A DNA stretch of 64,000 nucleotides from Ostreococcus mediterraneus (GCA_012295225.1 WMKK01000009.1:207909-271908), one strand, 5' to 3'. Positions 34,785 to 44,969 are shown, counted from the stretch's first letter. Numbers and translations are program-made. Notes: generated from the sequence alone by a model not told the origin.

Positions 34785-35149
34785 ATAGACGAATAGACAC
34801 CCACGAGGCGCGCGCGCGAGGCGCAGAGTTCCCGGGACGTGCGTTACGAGACATGCGTTAAAAAAAAGGCACCACAGGGACACGCGTCTCTACTGTTTGC
34901 GCATACGTAGTAGTAATACACCACGTGGCAACTTATCATGACGACACCGCACACCGACGCGTTCGCGCGCGATATATAGGCGTTGACGCGGGTAATGTAC
35001 GACATCGATCGATCCCGCGACCCCGCGGCCCCGCGGCTCCGGGGGAACGCTGCGCTGGCGATCGCGCGAACGTCCGCGGCAATCCACGACGCGCTCGCGC
35101 TCTCACCCGGTCACGCACGACCGCACGGACGCGCACGCGACAGTCGGAA
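34785..35149 (+). promoter_or_regulatory. Promoter region with G-box and TATA-like element
   Basis: Within these 365 bp, the palindrome CCACGTGG (G-box core CACGTG) lies at 34921-34928 and a TATATA word at 34973-34978. Both are upstream of the membrane protein at 35150. G-boxes bind bZIP/bHLH factors in green plants and are common in light-responsive promoters. No coding content is seen in the rest. Confidence 0.45.
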
Positions 35150-36967
35150 ATGATGCGCACCGCGTCAGGGACGCGACGGAGATCGGCGGCGCTCGCGGCG
35201 GTGCTCGCGGCGGTGTTCGCCGCCGCGTGCGCGATCGCCCCGGCGCAGGCGTCGCATGGGAATTACGTGACGACGGGTGTGAACACGAAGCCGACGACGG
35301 GTAACACTGTGACGAGTTGTACGGGGACGACGTTTGGTCCGGATTACGGCTGCACGACTGGGTCCCCGGGGTGCACGCCCTTGAGCTGCGGGTACTACAC
35401 GTGGCAGTATGAGAATACGTACTACTTTGTTGATGACAACGTGCCGACGTTGCCCAAGCCCTTCACGGGTTTGCCGCGCGTGAACCCGCAAAATCAAGAA
35501 GAATACACGGGTCAAATGGTTTTGGATGAAGATTATGGCTTGAGCTTGGCGTCGCAAGCCATGCCTGGGTTGGTCATCGCCGTTTTGCTCTTGTTGTCGA
35601 TGATTTTGGTCGCCGGCTTCTACGTGCTCTCCTCCGTCTGCAAATGCTGCGGCATGTGCCAATGCTGCTTCCGCCCGACGCCGTACACGCGTAAGCAGAT
35701 GCACATGGCGAAGGGTATTCAGTTCGCTTTCGTGCTCATGGCTGCCGCTGGTTGCCTCATGATTTACATTCGCTCTCCCGATCTTACCGACGGCATTCTC
35801 GACATCGCCGACGGTTTGGTCAACTCTACTACGACGTTGGTCGGTGATGTCGAGGACATCTCGGACGCGATCACAGGTCTCACTACTGACGACAGCAGCG
35901 TGGACAGTGGTATCACGGATCTCAGCAGTGCGGCGGACACGGTGAAAACTCAAATTGTGAAAACCAAGGATCTCTTGGAGAAGTACGTCGACCAAATCCA
36001 GCTTGGCGCGGATATCATGGCTGGCGTCATTCTTGGCGTCGCTTTCATTACCATGGCGTTGTCCATCTTGAACTTCTGGCGCCTGCTCACCCTCTTTGCC
36101 GTGATCACGTCTCTCATCTTGATTTTGAGCTGGATTGTCGTCGGCGTTTTGGCCGCCGTCGGCGTCTTCCTCGCTGATTTCTGCTACACTGGCGATCAAT
36201 ACTTGATCAACCCGAAGTTGGTGGATATTTCCAAAGACATTCCGTGCCCGGATGCTCGAGACGTTGTTGAGTTTGGTAACGAATTCCGCCAAATGATCGT
36301 CAACATCGTCACGGATGTCAACACCGCGGTTAAAAGTCACAACACTGCCAACTCTGGTAGCGAGAAGGATTACATCTGCTTACCGTACCAAATGCAAAAC
36401 ATCGAAAATCTTTGCGGATCAACGGCCGCGACGAACGCTGGTTCGTTCCTCACCCCGTACTGGTCTGACGACTACTCCAACTATGTCTGCGAGGCGTACG
36501 CCAACGGTGAACTTTCGGACATCACCAACGTCTACCCGCCTTGGGACACTTTGAACTGCGCGGGCGGCTCTTCTGGAAGTGGCTACACCAATTACACCTT
36601 TCAACCGACAGGTACCACCAACAACATCCCACACAAGTACTTGATCAGCGAAGACTTGAGCATCTACAATGGGTTGACTGGTGTCAGCGCCACCGATTTG
36701 TCTGACCTCACCGCGCTCAACGCCGTCATCCCAAAGTTTGAAGGTATTCTCAAGTGCCAATTCATCGCGGATATGTTCGCTTCCATGAGCTCTGGATGCC
36801 ACGGCACCGCTGAGGCGATTGCCGACATGTGGAAGGGCTTTGTCGTCATCTCCGTCGCGTACTTGTGCTTGTGGATCGCCATGCTTGTCACCCTCGGCCG
36901 CATGTCCAACGCGGATTTGATGATTGACGGTGGCCGTTTCAACGCCAAGAAGGCTGGCTTGCTTTAA
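35150..36967 (+). CDS. Multi-pass membrane protein of prominin/tweety-like plant family
   Basis: From the ATG pair at 35150/35153 the protein has 605 aa with a signal peptide (AALAAVLAAVFAAACAIAPAQA). Membrane segments are LVIAVLLLLSMILVAGFYVL, IQFAFVLMAAAGCLMIYI, a pair around ADIMAGVILGVAFITMALSI and LFAVITSLILILSWIVVGVL, and FVVISVAYLCLWIAMLVTL near the end. Two large extracytoplasmic loops carry paired cysteines and NxT sites (NSTT, NYTF). A Cys-rich motif CKCCGMCQCC follows the first helix. The topology is that of prominin/tweety-like proteins and their unnamed land-plant relatives. Function is unknown, and plasma-membrane or secretory location is inferred. Confidence 0.82.
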   Translation: MMRTASGTRRRSAALAAVLAAVFAAACAIAPAQASHGNYVTTGVNTKPTTGNTVTSCTGTTFGPDYGCTTGSPGCTPLSCGYYTWQYENTYYFVDDNVPTLPKPFTGLPRVNPQNQEEYTGQMVLDEDYGLSLASQAMPGLVIAVLLLLSMILVAGFYVLSSVCKCCGMCQCCFRPTPYTRKQMHMAKGIQFAFVLMAAAGCLMIYIRSPDLTDGILDIADGLVNSTTTLVGDVEDISDAITGLTTDDSSVDSGITDLSSAADTVKTQIVKTKDLLEKYVDQIQLGADIMAGVILGVAFITMALSILNFWRLLTLFAVITSLILILSWIVVGVLAAVGVFLADFCYTGDQYLINPKLVDISKDIPCPDARDVVEFGNEFRQMIVNIVTDVNTAVKSHNTANSGSEKDYICLPYQMQNIENLCGSTAATNAGSFLTPYWSDDYSNYVCEAYANGELSDITNVYPPWDTLNCAGGSSGSGYTNYTFQPTGTTNNIPHKYLISEDLSIYNGLTGVSATDLSDLTALNAVIPKFEGILKCQFIADMFASMSSGCHGTAEAIADMWKGFVVISVAYLCLWIAMLVTLGRMSNADLMIDGGRFNAKKAGLL

Positions 36968-37184
36968 GCAATCAAGTTGTGGATGGTGTTTAAGTACACA
37001 CACATATATATACACATATGCATATGCATACACGCGATTCGATTCCATGATTCGAAACGGATAATAAGTTGAGAAAACTGTGGGGCTGCGCCGCGCGCCG
37101 GCGACAATGAAACACGTGACGTCGCGAGTATTTCAATCTTTTAATAACATCTACTTTTACAACCTCTATAACGTGTGTGGATCG

Positions 37185-37754
37185 CTACGCACGCGGTCGA
37201 TGGGCCTTTCTCGCCGCTTCAGATTTCTCCACCAGCGCTACCCGTCGCGCGTGCGCTTCGGGATTAAACGCCATCATGCCCTCTGGCGCGCGCGTGTCCG
37301 GCGCCTTGACCAAAACCCGCGGCTCCAACTCCATGCGCACCAACTTTGTCTCATCAAAAGTATGCTCACGCCCAGGAAACACTCTCAACTTCCGCATCGT
37401 CTCTCTCGCATGTACATTCCTAGGTAACATCCGTTCCACAGCCTTCCTAAACACCCACGTCGGGTCGCGTTCAAACATGTCCCGCGCGCTTCGCTCCACC
37501 AACCCGCCGACGTACCCCGTGTGTCTGTAATACTTCTTATCCGTCATCTTCTTCCCCGTCAGCGCCACGTCCGCCGCATTCACGACAACAATCACATCCC
37601 CACTCCCCGCTCCCGGTGCGTACGTCGGCTTATCCTTGCCCTGCAACGCGCGAGCGACGCGAGACGCCAAGCGGCCCAAAACCTCCCCGCTCGCATCGAC
37701 GATGCGATAGCGCATCCCGGCGAGGTTTGGCACGTTCTTAATCACGTTCGACAT
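37185..37754 (-). CDS. Organellar ribosomal protein L13 (uL13), probably mitochondrial
   Basis: From ATG 37754 the protein has 189 aa: RYRIVDASGEVLGRLASRVA, GDVIVVVNAADVALTGKK, DKKYYRHTGYVGGL, RKAVERMLPRN and LRVFPGREH form a complete bacterial-type L13. It lacks the longer transit peptide seen in plastid L13. The short N-terminus (MSNVIKNVPNLAG) fits a mitochondrial protein better, though this is not firm. The C-terminal 45 residues are an extra basic tail. An open frame continues upstream to 38051 but overlaps the divergent transaldolase start and reads as Arg-rich noise. Confidence 0.85.
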   Translation of the reverse strand: MSNVIKNVPNLAGMRYRIVDASGEVLGRLASRVARALQGKDKPTYAPGAGSGDVIVVVNAADVALTGKKMTDKKYYRHTGYVGGLVERSARDMFERDPTWVFRKAVERMLPRNVHARETMRKLRVFPGREHTFDETKLVRMELEPRVLVKAPDTRAPEGMMAFNPEAHARRVALVEKSEAARKAHRPRA

Positions 37755-37924
37755 CTCCGCGAGCGCGCACACGACGAGGACGACGAGGACGACGCGTGCG
37801 GTGTGCGGCGTGCGCGGTGCGCGCGGTGTGACGCGCGAATGGACGACGAGCCGCAGGCGCGAAATGACGATCGCGCACCCGCATTCGCGCGCGCGAGCTC
37901 CAACGCGCACCGAACGCGCATCCG

Positions 37925-38938
37925 ATGACCGCGATGGCGTGTCGCGCGAGTCGAGCGTGCGGCGTGTCGTGTTCGGCGCGGACGACGCGCGGTGGTGCGC
38001 GCGGGGCGCGGGCGACGACGTCGTCGGCGTCGGGGAAAACGGCATCGGCAACTCGCCTAGGCGCGGGCGCGGGACGCGCGACGTGGACGGTTCGCTCGGC
38101 GCTCACGACGCCGCAAGATGAATACGAGCTCGATGAGGTGGACTATCGAGGGAATTTGTGCTTGTTTCTGGACAGCGCGGATGAGGAGACGTGGAACGCG
38201 TGGTTGCCGACGGGGATGTTCACCGGGGTGACGACGAACCCGGCGATTCTTGAACGCGATGGCGTGGAGTGTAGCGTGGAGTCGTTGAGCGAACTCGCGC
38301 GTAATGCTTTAGAGTTTGATGCCGTGACGGAGTTCCAAGTGCAGACGTGGGGAGAGGATAGCGATGAGATGTGGAAGAATGGTATCGCGTTGGCCAAGCG
38401 AGACCCGGACGCGATCGTGGTGAAAGTGCCGGCGACTTTAGAGGGTATCAAGGCTGCGAATGCGCTCGTTGCGGATGGTGTACGAGTGACGATCACGGCA
38501 GCGTATGCACCGCATCAAGTGCTCATCGCGGCGTCGATTGGGGCGAACTACGTCGCGCCGTATTTAGGACGCATGAACGACGCCGGTCGCGACGGTATGG
38601 GCACCATCATTTCAATGCAGGAGACTGTCGATGCGTTGGAAAGCGATATGCGAATTTTAGTGGCGAGTGTACGAACAGCGGCTGAGCTGTCTAAGTTGGC
38701 CGCGAAAGGGTGTGATACGTTTACTATTAGCGAGAAGGTAGCGGCGGAGATGTTTGCTGACCCGCTCACGACGCAAGCGGCGCTCGATTTCGAAAACGCC
38801 GCCGCGCGCATGGCTCCGAAGCCGCCTAAGGAAGAAAAGAAGAAAGTCGAAAAGCCGGTGGAGCAATCAGTGGAGCAACCCGCGGAAGTTGAGGTGGTCC
38901 CTGCGGAAGAGTTCACGAATGACATCGATACAGATTAA
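37925..38938 (+). CDS. Transaldolase / fructose-6-phosphate aldolase-like enzyme, plastid-targeted
   Basis: This single-exon protein has 337 aa, with a roughly 60-residue Ala/Arg/Ser/Thr-rich transit-type N-terminus. The (beta/alpha)8 barrel is of the small TalC/FSA class: LCLFLDSADEETWNAW, GVTTNPAI, Schiff-base lysine in AIVVKVPATLEGIKA (about residue 165), NYVAPYLGRM and ILVASVRTAAEL. A Lys/Glu/Pro/Val-rich tail follows the barrel. It would exchange dihydroxyacetone units between sugar phosphates in the pentose-phosphate network, or cleave fructose-6-phosphate; the two cannot be told apart from motifs. It is divergent from L13 with 170 bp between starts. Confidence 0.88.
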   Translation: MTAMACRASRACGVSCSARTTRGGARGARATTSSASGKTASATRLGAGAGRATWTVRSALTTPQDEYELDEVDYRGNLCLFLDSADEETWNAWLPTGMFTGVTTNPAILERDGVECSVESLSELARNALEFDAVTEFQVQTWGEDSDEMWKNGIALAKRDPDAIVVKVPATLEGIKAANALVADGVRVTITAAYAPHQVLIAASIGANYVAPYLGRMNDAGRDGMGTIISMQETVDALESDMRILVASVRTAAELSKLAAKGCDTFTISEKVAAEMFADPLTTQAALDFENAAARMAPKPPKEEKKKVEKPVEQSVEQPAEVEVVPAEEFTNDIDTD

Positions 38939-39394
38939 AAACGCGCAACTTGACAGCAGCTGCAGCTCGGCAATATAAGCTAGAAACCTAAACTATTACC
39001 AAACCACACCGCGTCAGCGTACTACTATCATGCATCGACGATTATTCGTTCACGCGCGCGGCGTCAAAATCTTTGAACTGGTCTAGCAGGTCTAGGGAGG
39101 GTCGCGACTGGCGCGCGATACCACAGAGCGCGCCACCTCAACGGATGACGGAGGATGGTGCGCCGTCGTCAAAGCCGCAGAGCGTCGGTGCTTTAGAGTG
39201 CGTGTCGACCCGCAGTGGTGCGCGTTCGACGGAAATCTTAGAGACGAGTTGACAGAAGAGTGCGGTGTCGCAAGCACTTTACACTGTGTTTGGTGCGCGA
39301 CATCGTCGTCAACGAGCACAACGTCGAGAGAAAACAGAGATGAAAAATGACGCTGTCGATGAAAATGCTAAATCTTAGTGCTTGATTTTCCATG
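38939..39394. other. Convergent intergenic region with a candidate small exon
   Basis: Most of these 456 bp are 3' flanks of the transaldolase gene and the unknown gene at 39395. One plus-strand frame, from just after an AG at 39094-39095 to a TGA at 39348-39350, is open for 84 codons. It reads like protein (WCAVVKAAERRCFRVRVDP, DELTEECGVASTLH) but has no in-frame ATG. The same frame has an ATG at 39030 followed by 17 codons and two TAGs. It could be a terminal exon, a decayed gene or chance. Confidence 0.3.
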
Positions 39395-40261
39395 TCACTC
39401 ATCGCCCATCGACGGCCGATGCTCATCGCTGTTTCGACTTTTAGAACTGCGACGCGACGTCGACTGCCAGCGTTCGATAGCCAGTAATGCGGCGTTCATC
39501 ATCTTGCCAGAAGGGAGCGTATCGCCCCATAATTTTCGTCGAGATTTGTATTTTAACGCATCATTTTGCCATTGGGGATCTCTAAAGCATATGTCAGTCA
39601 TCCTGAGATGGAAAGGACTTTCGCTGACGTCTTCGTCAGACTCATCGTTGTCTGAAGTCGGACTCAGCACGCGCATGATGTCTTCTAAATTCGACGGGAA
39701 CGCAGCGTCATTCGTAAAAGTAACGTGTTTGTCATGCATGTTTTCATCGTAATCCATCGTTGTGGTGGAAGTCGAGCTATCGCTCGATTGTAAAAGCAAA
39801 GTCTTCGCTGACGATGCCAGTTGTGGTGATGATGGTATGTGTCGCATCATACGCGTGCTGGGCCTTTCCCGTGGCCACGCTGAGATGTCGTGATACGTAC
39901 ATGCTGTCCGAGTGTCCATGCCAGCGTGAACGAATCTTGGTCGTGGAGGACACGAGTTGTGAGAATGTAGCGAGCGCGCTCTACTTGGATGATGTGGCCT
40001 CACCACAAGTCTCTCCCGACACGCGAGCGCGAGCGCGTCGTCGTCAATATCCTCGTTTCGTGCTATTCCATCGATGTTGATACCTTGGTTGTGCATGTTT
40101 TGACTCGCGCGGATAGAAAAGCGCTTCTCGGGAATTGACCAGACCGGGTGTGTGCCAGAATGAGGCGTGTCCCGCAACGCGCATCGCACAAATGTTGCAA
40201 ATAATACTTTCAAGCGTACCGGTACCGGTACCGGCATGATGTATTCAAATTTTCCTAACAT
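39395..40261 (-). CDS. Unrecognised 288-residue protein
   Basis: The frame from ATG 40261 (or 40237) to TGA 39395 codes for a protein with a basic N-terminal part. Its C-terminal half is Ser/Asp-rich with a folded-looking end: FHLRMTDICFRDPQWQNDAL, then MMNAALLAIERWQSTSRRSS. The composition is less GC-driven than in noise frames, with many AT-ending codons, which supports a real but weakly biased gene. No family is recognised. It lies in tandem, downstream of the unknown protein at 40344 and on the same strand. Confidence 0.5.
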   Translation of the reverse strand: MLGKFEYIMPVPVPVRLKVLFATFVRCALRDTPHSGTHPVWSIPEKRFSIRASQNMHNQGINIDGIARNEDIDDDALALACRERLVVRPHHPSRARSLHSHNSCPPRPRFVHAGMDTRTACTYHDISAWPRERPSTRMMRHIPSSPQLASSAKTLLLQSSDSSTSTTTMDYDENMHDKHVTFTNDAAFPSNLEDIMRVLSPTSDNDESDEDVSESPFHLRMTDICFRDPQWQNDALKYKSRRKLWGDTLPSGKMMNAALLAIERWQSTSRRSSKSRNSDEHRPSMGDE

Positions 40262-40343
40262 TTACAAATATATGATAAAATGGCTAATGATTGAACGTGA
40301 ATTGTTACGGATAAACATACGTCATGTATGAGTCAATGCGTCT

Positions 40344-41711
40344 CTACTGTTTACCGCGCGGGTTGCGAATCGACACCGTCGAGGCATCAATATAACGAGC
40401 AGGAACAAGCGTTACACTCTGCAACGCCATACCGGCAGCAGTCATATAGTAATACGCACCAATCGTATTCGTCTGAATTGATGACATATCACATTGCGTC
40501 CTGGTCTTCCGCTTCATGCGTTTGAACGCATCCAGGATGTTTCCAGTATGCACTACGATGGGCCCAACGTGTGCTGATGGCTTCTCACCTGGTAAACTCT
40601 TCTTCGATGCCCCACGCTTTGTACCTGATGGCGCATTTGTTGGGCTTCTAGTTTCGCTTTTATATCGTTCATCGAGATGTTGGGCAATCTTGGTGAGATT
40701 CTTATTCAGCTCAGTGATATTTGATCCCGTGAGCTTCTTCTGAGAGCTTCTCTTTTTCGGTGATTCTCGAGTAGTCGCAATCGCGGCATTCGCTAATGAT
40801 GTGAGTTGCTCTGCGAGGTCCAAGTCATCGTCTGGAAGTGACATAGGTTCAGAAACCATCGGTACGGCAGTAATATCTTCAGCCTGATCTTCGGCTCGAC
40901 TCACGGTTTGTACGTTGCGTTCAACGCGGCTGGCGACAGCAACCTTCGCAACTGGCGAAACTCCATATATATCCGACAATGCGCGCATCGGCTGCTTTCC
41001 TGACGCCGATGCAGTGTTACTCATGATCACATCTTTGAGTTTATTCATCTTGGGAGCTGCGAGCCGCAACGCCGATGGATCAGCCTTTGGCACCCGGGTC
41101 ACGGGCTTGATAGTCTTCTTCCCGGACTTGTTCATCTTACGCTGTACCTTATCGTATTCATCTATCGAAAAGTTGCGCTCCGTACTAAAATAGGGCGCGG
41201 GTGGTGCAGATCGTTCTTCTTCTTCCGCCTCAATCACCTTTTGCTTCTTCGCGTCGGAAGCCGTTGCGCCCTCCTTTTTTATTTTCTCCAAAGATTTATT
41301 TGATTTCGCATCCTCACGCTTACGCTTAGTTTGCATAGATCCACCAGCCGAAGACGTTGATTTCATCGGCAAAATCTCTTCCAATACCGGTTTAGGCTTG
41401 ACTTTCATATACTGTAACACTTCCTTCCCTGGCGCGACGCCCGCTGGAACGCGTAGTTGCAAACGTTCTCTCCCACCCCTCAAGTCAATCTGCCACGGTT
41501 TCGTTATCGTCAACGCTTGAATGACCTCAGTCGCCGGTAAATACGTCGTACCCCACAACAACTCCGACGAAGACCCATCCACGCCCGTCAACCGTTCACA
41601 AAACTCCCCCACCGTTTCCCCGTCGTACACCGGAACGCTCGACGTCTCCAGATCCGCAAACGTCAACGACGTCGTCCCTTCACCATTCGCGCCATTCGCG
41701 CCCCCATTCAT
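40344..41711 (-). CDS. Unrecognised 455-residue protein, probably nuclear
   Basis: The product starts MNGGANGANGEGTTSLTFAD. Its N-terminal 110 residues look folded (VPVYDGETVGEFCERLTGVD, LQLRVPAGVAPGKEVLQYMK). After that it is mostly disordered, with basic clusters typical of nuclear signals (TKRKREDAKSNK, SPKKRSSQKK) and a run of Lys/Glu. The C-terminal 60 residues (MKRKTRTQCDMSSIQT...) have hydrophobic content. The long frame and even codon usage make it a real gene. A chromatin or cell-cycle scaffold is possible, but nothing specific supports that. Confidence 0.65.
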   Translation of the reverse strand: MNGGANGANGEGTTSLTFADLETSSVPVYDGETVGEFCERLTGVDGSSSELLWGTTYLPATEVIQALTITKPWQIDLRGGRERLQLRVPAGVAPGKEVLQYMKVKPKPVLEEILPMKSTSSAGGSMQTKRKREDAKSNKSLEKIKKEGATASDAKKQKVIEAEEEERSAPPAPYFSTERNFSIDEYDKVQRKMNKSGKKTIKPVTRVPKADPSALRLAAPKMNKLKDVIMSNTASASGKQPMRALSDIYGVSPVAKVAVASRVERNVQTVSRAEDQAEDITAVPMVSEPMSLPDDDLDLAEQLTSLANAAIATTRESPKKRSSQKKLTGSNITELNKNLTKIAQHLDERYKSETRSPTNAPSGTKRGASKKSLPGEKPSAHVGPIVVHTGNILDAFKRMKRKTRTQCDMSSIQTNTIGAYYYMTAAGMALQSVTLVPARYIDASTVSIRNPRGKQ

Positions 41712-42387
41712 TCGCCGCCTCGATGATTTCTATTTAACATTCATCAAACCCCGCAAAAACCGTCAGTCAGTCGCCCACGCACGCACAAAACACACGTGAT
41801 TCCCCCAAACACCCAAAAAACACATCATATCACGCGCGTCGTTCCCACGTAACCGCGATCTTCGCACGCACCATGGTCTCCACCGCGAGCACGACGTGCC
41901 CGATCACGCGCGCAGCATTTTTCTCCATCACGCCTCCCCCGCGTCGGTGCGGTCACGCGATCGCAAATCGTCGAACGCGCGCGCACCGGCGCCACGGGCG
42001 GCACGCCACACCGCCGGGTCCGGGCCACGGGTTTTCCGAATCCCGCGTGTAAATCCCAACTCTACGCCGCGCCCACGACGCGATCCACGTCGCGCGCGCG
42101 CGCGTAAGATGTGAAGGAATATATGCGTAATCAATCGCACGCGGTCGCGGCGCGATCGCGCGGGCGCGCGCGTGCGTATGACGTCGGACACGGATCGCGC
42201 GAAACGGAAAGATGAAACGCTGCTGCTGCGCGCGCGGCGATGTGTGGGGTGTGCGCGACGCTTCGGCGGCATTTGTCGACGCGGCGCGCGCGCGATCGCG
42301 ACGGGCGGGCGACGGACGGGCGCGGCGTATTTTTTATCATTCATTCGCGCGCGGGCGCGCGGGCGGGAGGGGTGCGTTGGGCGCGGC
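41712..42387. other. Long divergent intergenic region
   Basis: These 676 bp separate two genes transcribed away from each other. They hold long CGCG-rich frames without protein character, an AT-rich word near 42117 (GAATATATGCG), and a 32-codon minus-strand frame at 41827-41932 that cannot be supported. The frame of the plus-strand gene stays open back to an ATG at 42172, but those residues are low-complexity. Confidence 0.4.
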
Positions 42388-43911
42388 ATGGCGCACGCGA
42401 TGCGCGCGTTGGCGCGGGCGGAGGTGACGACGTCGATGGGGCGCGTGCGTGGGACATCGCCGGCGGTGCGCGCGATGCGGGCGCGAGCGCGCGCGAATGC
42501 GTCGGCGACGACGGCGGTGGAGGCGTTGGAGGTCGTGGGTGACGTCGAGGTGATCAGGGTGAGCGATGGCGTGGCGACGTGCGTGAAAGATGGGGTGATT
42601 CCGAATCGAGGTCGCGCGCTCGCGTGCTTCTTGACGCAGTTTGGGGACTTTGATTCGTGGGAGTTGGCGCAGACGCTGGTGGATGACATGGAGAGACTGA
42701 AGGGGGAAGGTGTGACGGTGGTGGCGATCGGGATTGGGAGCGTGGAGGCGGCGAGGTCGTTTGCGAAGCGGACAAGATTTCCGATTGAAAATTTGTACGC
42801 GGATCCAGAGGCGAAGACGCACGCGGCGCTGGGTTTCGCCCCTGGTCTCGGACGTAAAGGCGGAGCGTTTGAATGGATTGAAGATAAGGCGCCGTTTGTG
42901 AATGGCTACGCAAAGTTGTTGCTCATGTGCGCTGGAATTGGTAGTCCGGGGACGTTGCCGGCGGTGTTTGGTGGATATTTTGGGTCAAAGGATAAAGATC
43001 AGATCTTTGTCGAGGGGTCGAATTTAGACGTTCCCGCGATTCGAAAGGCGATGAAATTGACGCTCGGTGAGGGCTATTTGCGCCCGTTCGAATTGGCGAC
43101 GTTGCGGTTGAACAACATGGTTGAAATTTTGAACAACTGGGAAGAGCTCACGCCGAAAGATTCAAACTTACTCATCCAGCGCGGGGGCGCTATTGTGTTC
43201 GACGACGGCAAGGCAGCATTCAGGCACGACGACCAAGGTATTCTTGGCTATTGCCCTGCTGCTCGACTCGTGGACAAAGCGTTGAGCGAGGATCCGGCGG
43301 CGCCGCCAGACGCGGTGGAAACGCTTCACCTCGCTGCGGCGACGCGCAAGGCGTACGTCGATGACATCTACACCTCCATTTCCGCTCTCGAAAAGGCCAA
43401 AGAAAAGAACGTCGCGGGCGAAGATTTAACGGGCAAGTGGCGTTTGATTTACACCACGGGAACGAAGAAGGTTGCGGCAAACGTCAACAAGACGGGCGGC
43501 GGTAGCTATTTCCCGATCCCAGCCGTGCAATCCTTTGACTTGAACTCTGGTCGTATTCGTAACGGCATCTACCTTGGACCCATCAAGTTTTTCTTCGATG
43601 GCCCTTTCATTTGGCGCGAAAAGTTGAACATGCTCGAGTTCACATTTACGAGAGTGTCGCTCGCGTTGGGTTCCGCCGGGCCGTGGTCAAAAGATATCGA
43701 CGACGGCAAGTGGGATGCGGTGAAGATGGCGGAACAATCCGCCAGCTCTGGTCAAGGAAACGTCGAGAAAGGTAAAGCTTCGAAGCCTGGGGCAAACCCG
43801 TTCTTCAAGTTTGTCTATGCGGATGATAAATGTATCGCCGCTCGCGGACGCGGCGGCGGTCTCGCGCTCTGGGCGCGCGTCGGCGAACCCGAAACCGATG
43901 CCCAAGAGTAA
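42388..43911 (+). CDS. Thioredoxin-fold (PRXL2-like) / plastid fibrillin (PAP) fusion protein
   Basis: From ATG 42388 the protein has 507 aa with an Ala/Arg-rich plastid-type N-terminus. The first domain is an AhpC/TSA-like-2 (PRXL2/FAM213) thioredoxin fold: RALACFLTQFGDFDSWELAQ, GEGVTVVAIGIGSVEAARSF, FPIENLYADPEAKTHAALGF. The usual CPFC-type pair is replaced by DFDS, so thiol-redox activity is probably lost. The second domain is PAP/fibrillin: LTGKWRLIYTTG, AVQSFDLNSGRIRNGIYLG, and a RGRGGGLALWAR end. Plant fibrillins bind lipids at plastoglobules and thylakoids. The joining of the two folds in one frame with no intron is clear. Function of the fusion is inferred. Confidence 0.87.
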   Translation: MAHAMRALARAEVTTSMGRVRGTSPAVRAMRARARANASATTAVEALEVVGDVEVIRVSDGVATCVKDGVIPNRGRALACFLTQFGDFDSWELAQTLVDDMERLKGEGVTVVAIGIGSVEAARSFAKRTRFPIENLYADPEAKTHAALGFAPGLGRKGGAFEWIEDKAPFVNGYAKLLLMCAGIGSPGTLPAVFGGYFGSKDKDQIFVEGSNLDVPAIRKAMKLTLGEGYLRPFELATLRLNNMVEILNNWEELTPKDSNLLIQRGGAIVFDDGKAAFRHDDQGILGYCPAARLVDKALSEDPAAPPDAVETLHLAAATRKAYVDDIYTSISALEKAKEKNVAGEDLTGKWRLIYTTGTKKVAANVNKTGGGSYFPIPAVQSFDLNSGRIRNGIYLGPIKFFFDGPFIWREKLNMLEFTFTRVSLALGSAGPWSKDIDDGKWDAVKMAEQSASSGQGNVEKGKASKPGANPFFKFVYADDKCIAARGRGGGLALWARVGEPETDAQE

Positions 43912-43985
43912 CACTTTCCATCAAAACTCCAAAGCAGAAAATCAAGTGAAAAGTTATCTTTTAATTTCAACGCATATTGCACGCA

Positions 43986-44925
43986 CTAATTACTCGCGTT
44001 CAACTGACTTAACACCGCCGCCGCGTCTGGACACGCGCGTTCGAGAGCGTCCAATGTTTTCTTCGCTTCGCGTTTTGCCCGCTCTTCGGTTTGTTCGTGA
44101 TTAATAACCGCGTGCATGCTCTCATAAATGTTTGGCACAAATTGTATCACTCGCCCGCGAGTGCAGTGAATGAGGGTGCGAATGAGTCGTAGCGTTTGAA
44201 ACGCGATATCCTCGTACCATCCCGTTCCGGCGTGCGCCGCGAGCTCCCTGAGCGCTGGTTCGAGCATGTCGCCAAAATTTTGTCCCACGAGCTCTTCAAA
44301 CTTCAACGTCCCTATGACATTCGAAACAACGTCTTCGGCGACAACTCTCACGTCATCGATATCATCACATAGTGCCGTGAGCACGTAAGGCAGCACGCGA
44401 GACGCCACGCGGTCGTCGTCTGCGAGACAACGTCCCAAAACTCGAGTAAACGTCGCGCGAACAGACGCAGAACGATCGCGAATAAGCGCCCCAAAATGAT
44501 TCACCGACAAATAACACGACGCATCGCATCCAGTAAAATACGCCACGAGCGCGTACCGGTCACCAACCTCCAACGCCGCACCGAGAGCGACCACCGCGGC
44601 GGCGCGCGCCGCGCTCAACCGATGCCTCGCGCCAACCGCAATCGCGTCCCTCGCCGCGCGCGCCCACGCCTCGTCATCATCTCCCACCAAAAACACCACA
44701 CCTCGCTCGAGCGCACGCATCACACTCACCACCACGCACCCACACGCATCACCAGCGCACGCTCGCGCGCACATCGCAACCTCACGCGCCCCGAGCGTCT
44801 TCCCCGACGCGCGTCCCGTCGCGCCCAACGCCTCCATCGCCTCGCGCGCGTCCTCCGCGCACTTCACCCGAATCCCCTCATCTCGCGCACACGACGCCGA
44901 CAGCGCGCGTACGACGCACTTTTCA

Positions 44926-44969
<44 letters not shown>

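Noticed and set aside
37755-38051. N-terminal extension of L13
   Set aside because: It overlaps the transaldolase start region on the other strand and reads as a Ser/Arg/Val mixture; L13 proteins begin close to ATG 37754.
40205-40236. Palindrome-like GGTACCGGTACCGGTACCGG near the start of the 39395 gene
   Set aside because: It is a short GGTACC tandem that codes for Pro-Val repeats in the presumed N-terminus; there is no sign of an operator or hairpin function.
41827-41932. 32-codon minus-strand frame in the long divergent region
   Set aside because: It begins MEKNAARVIGHVVLAVETMV and is protein-like for part of its length, but it is too short, matches no family I know and has no supporting signal.
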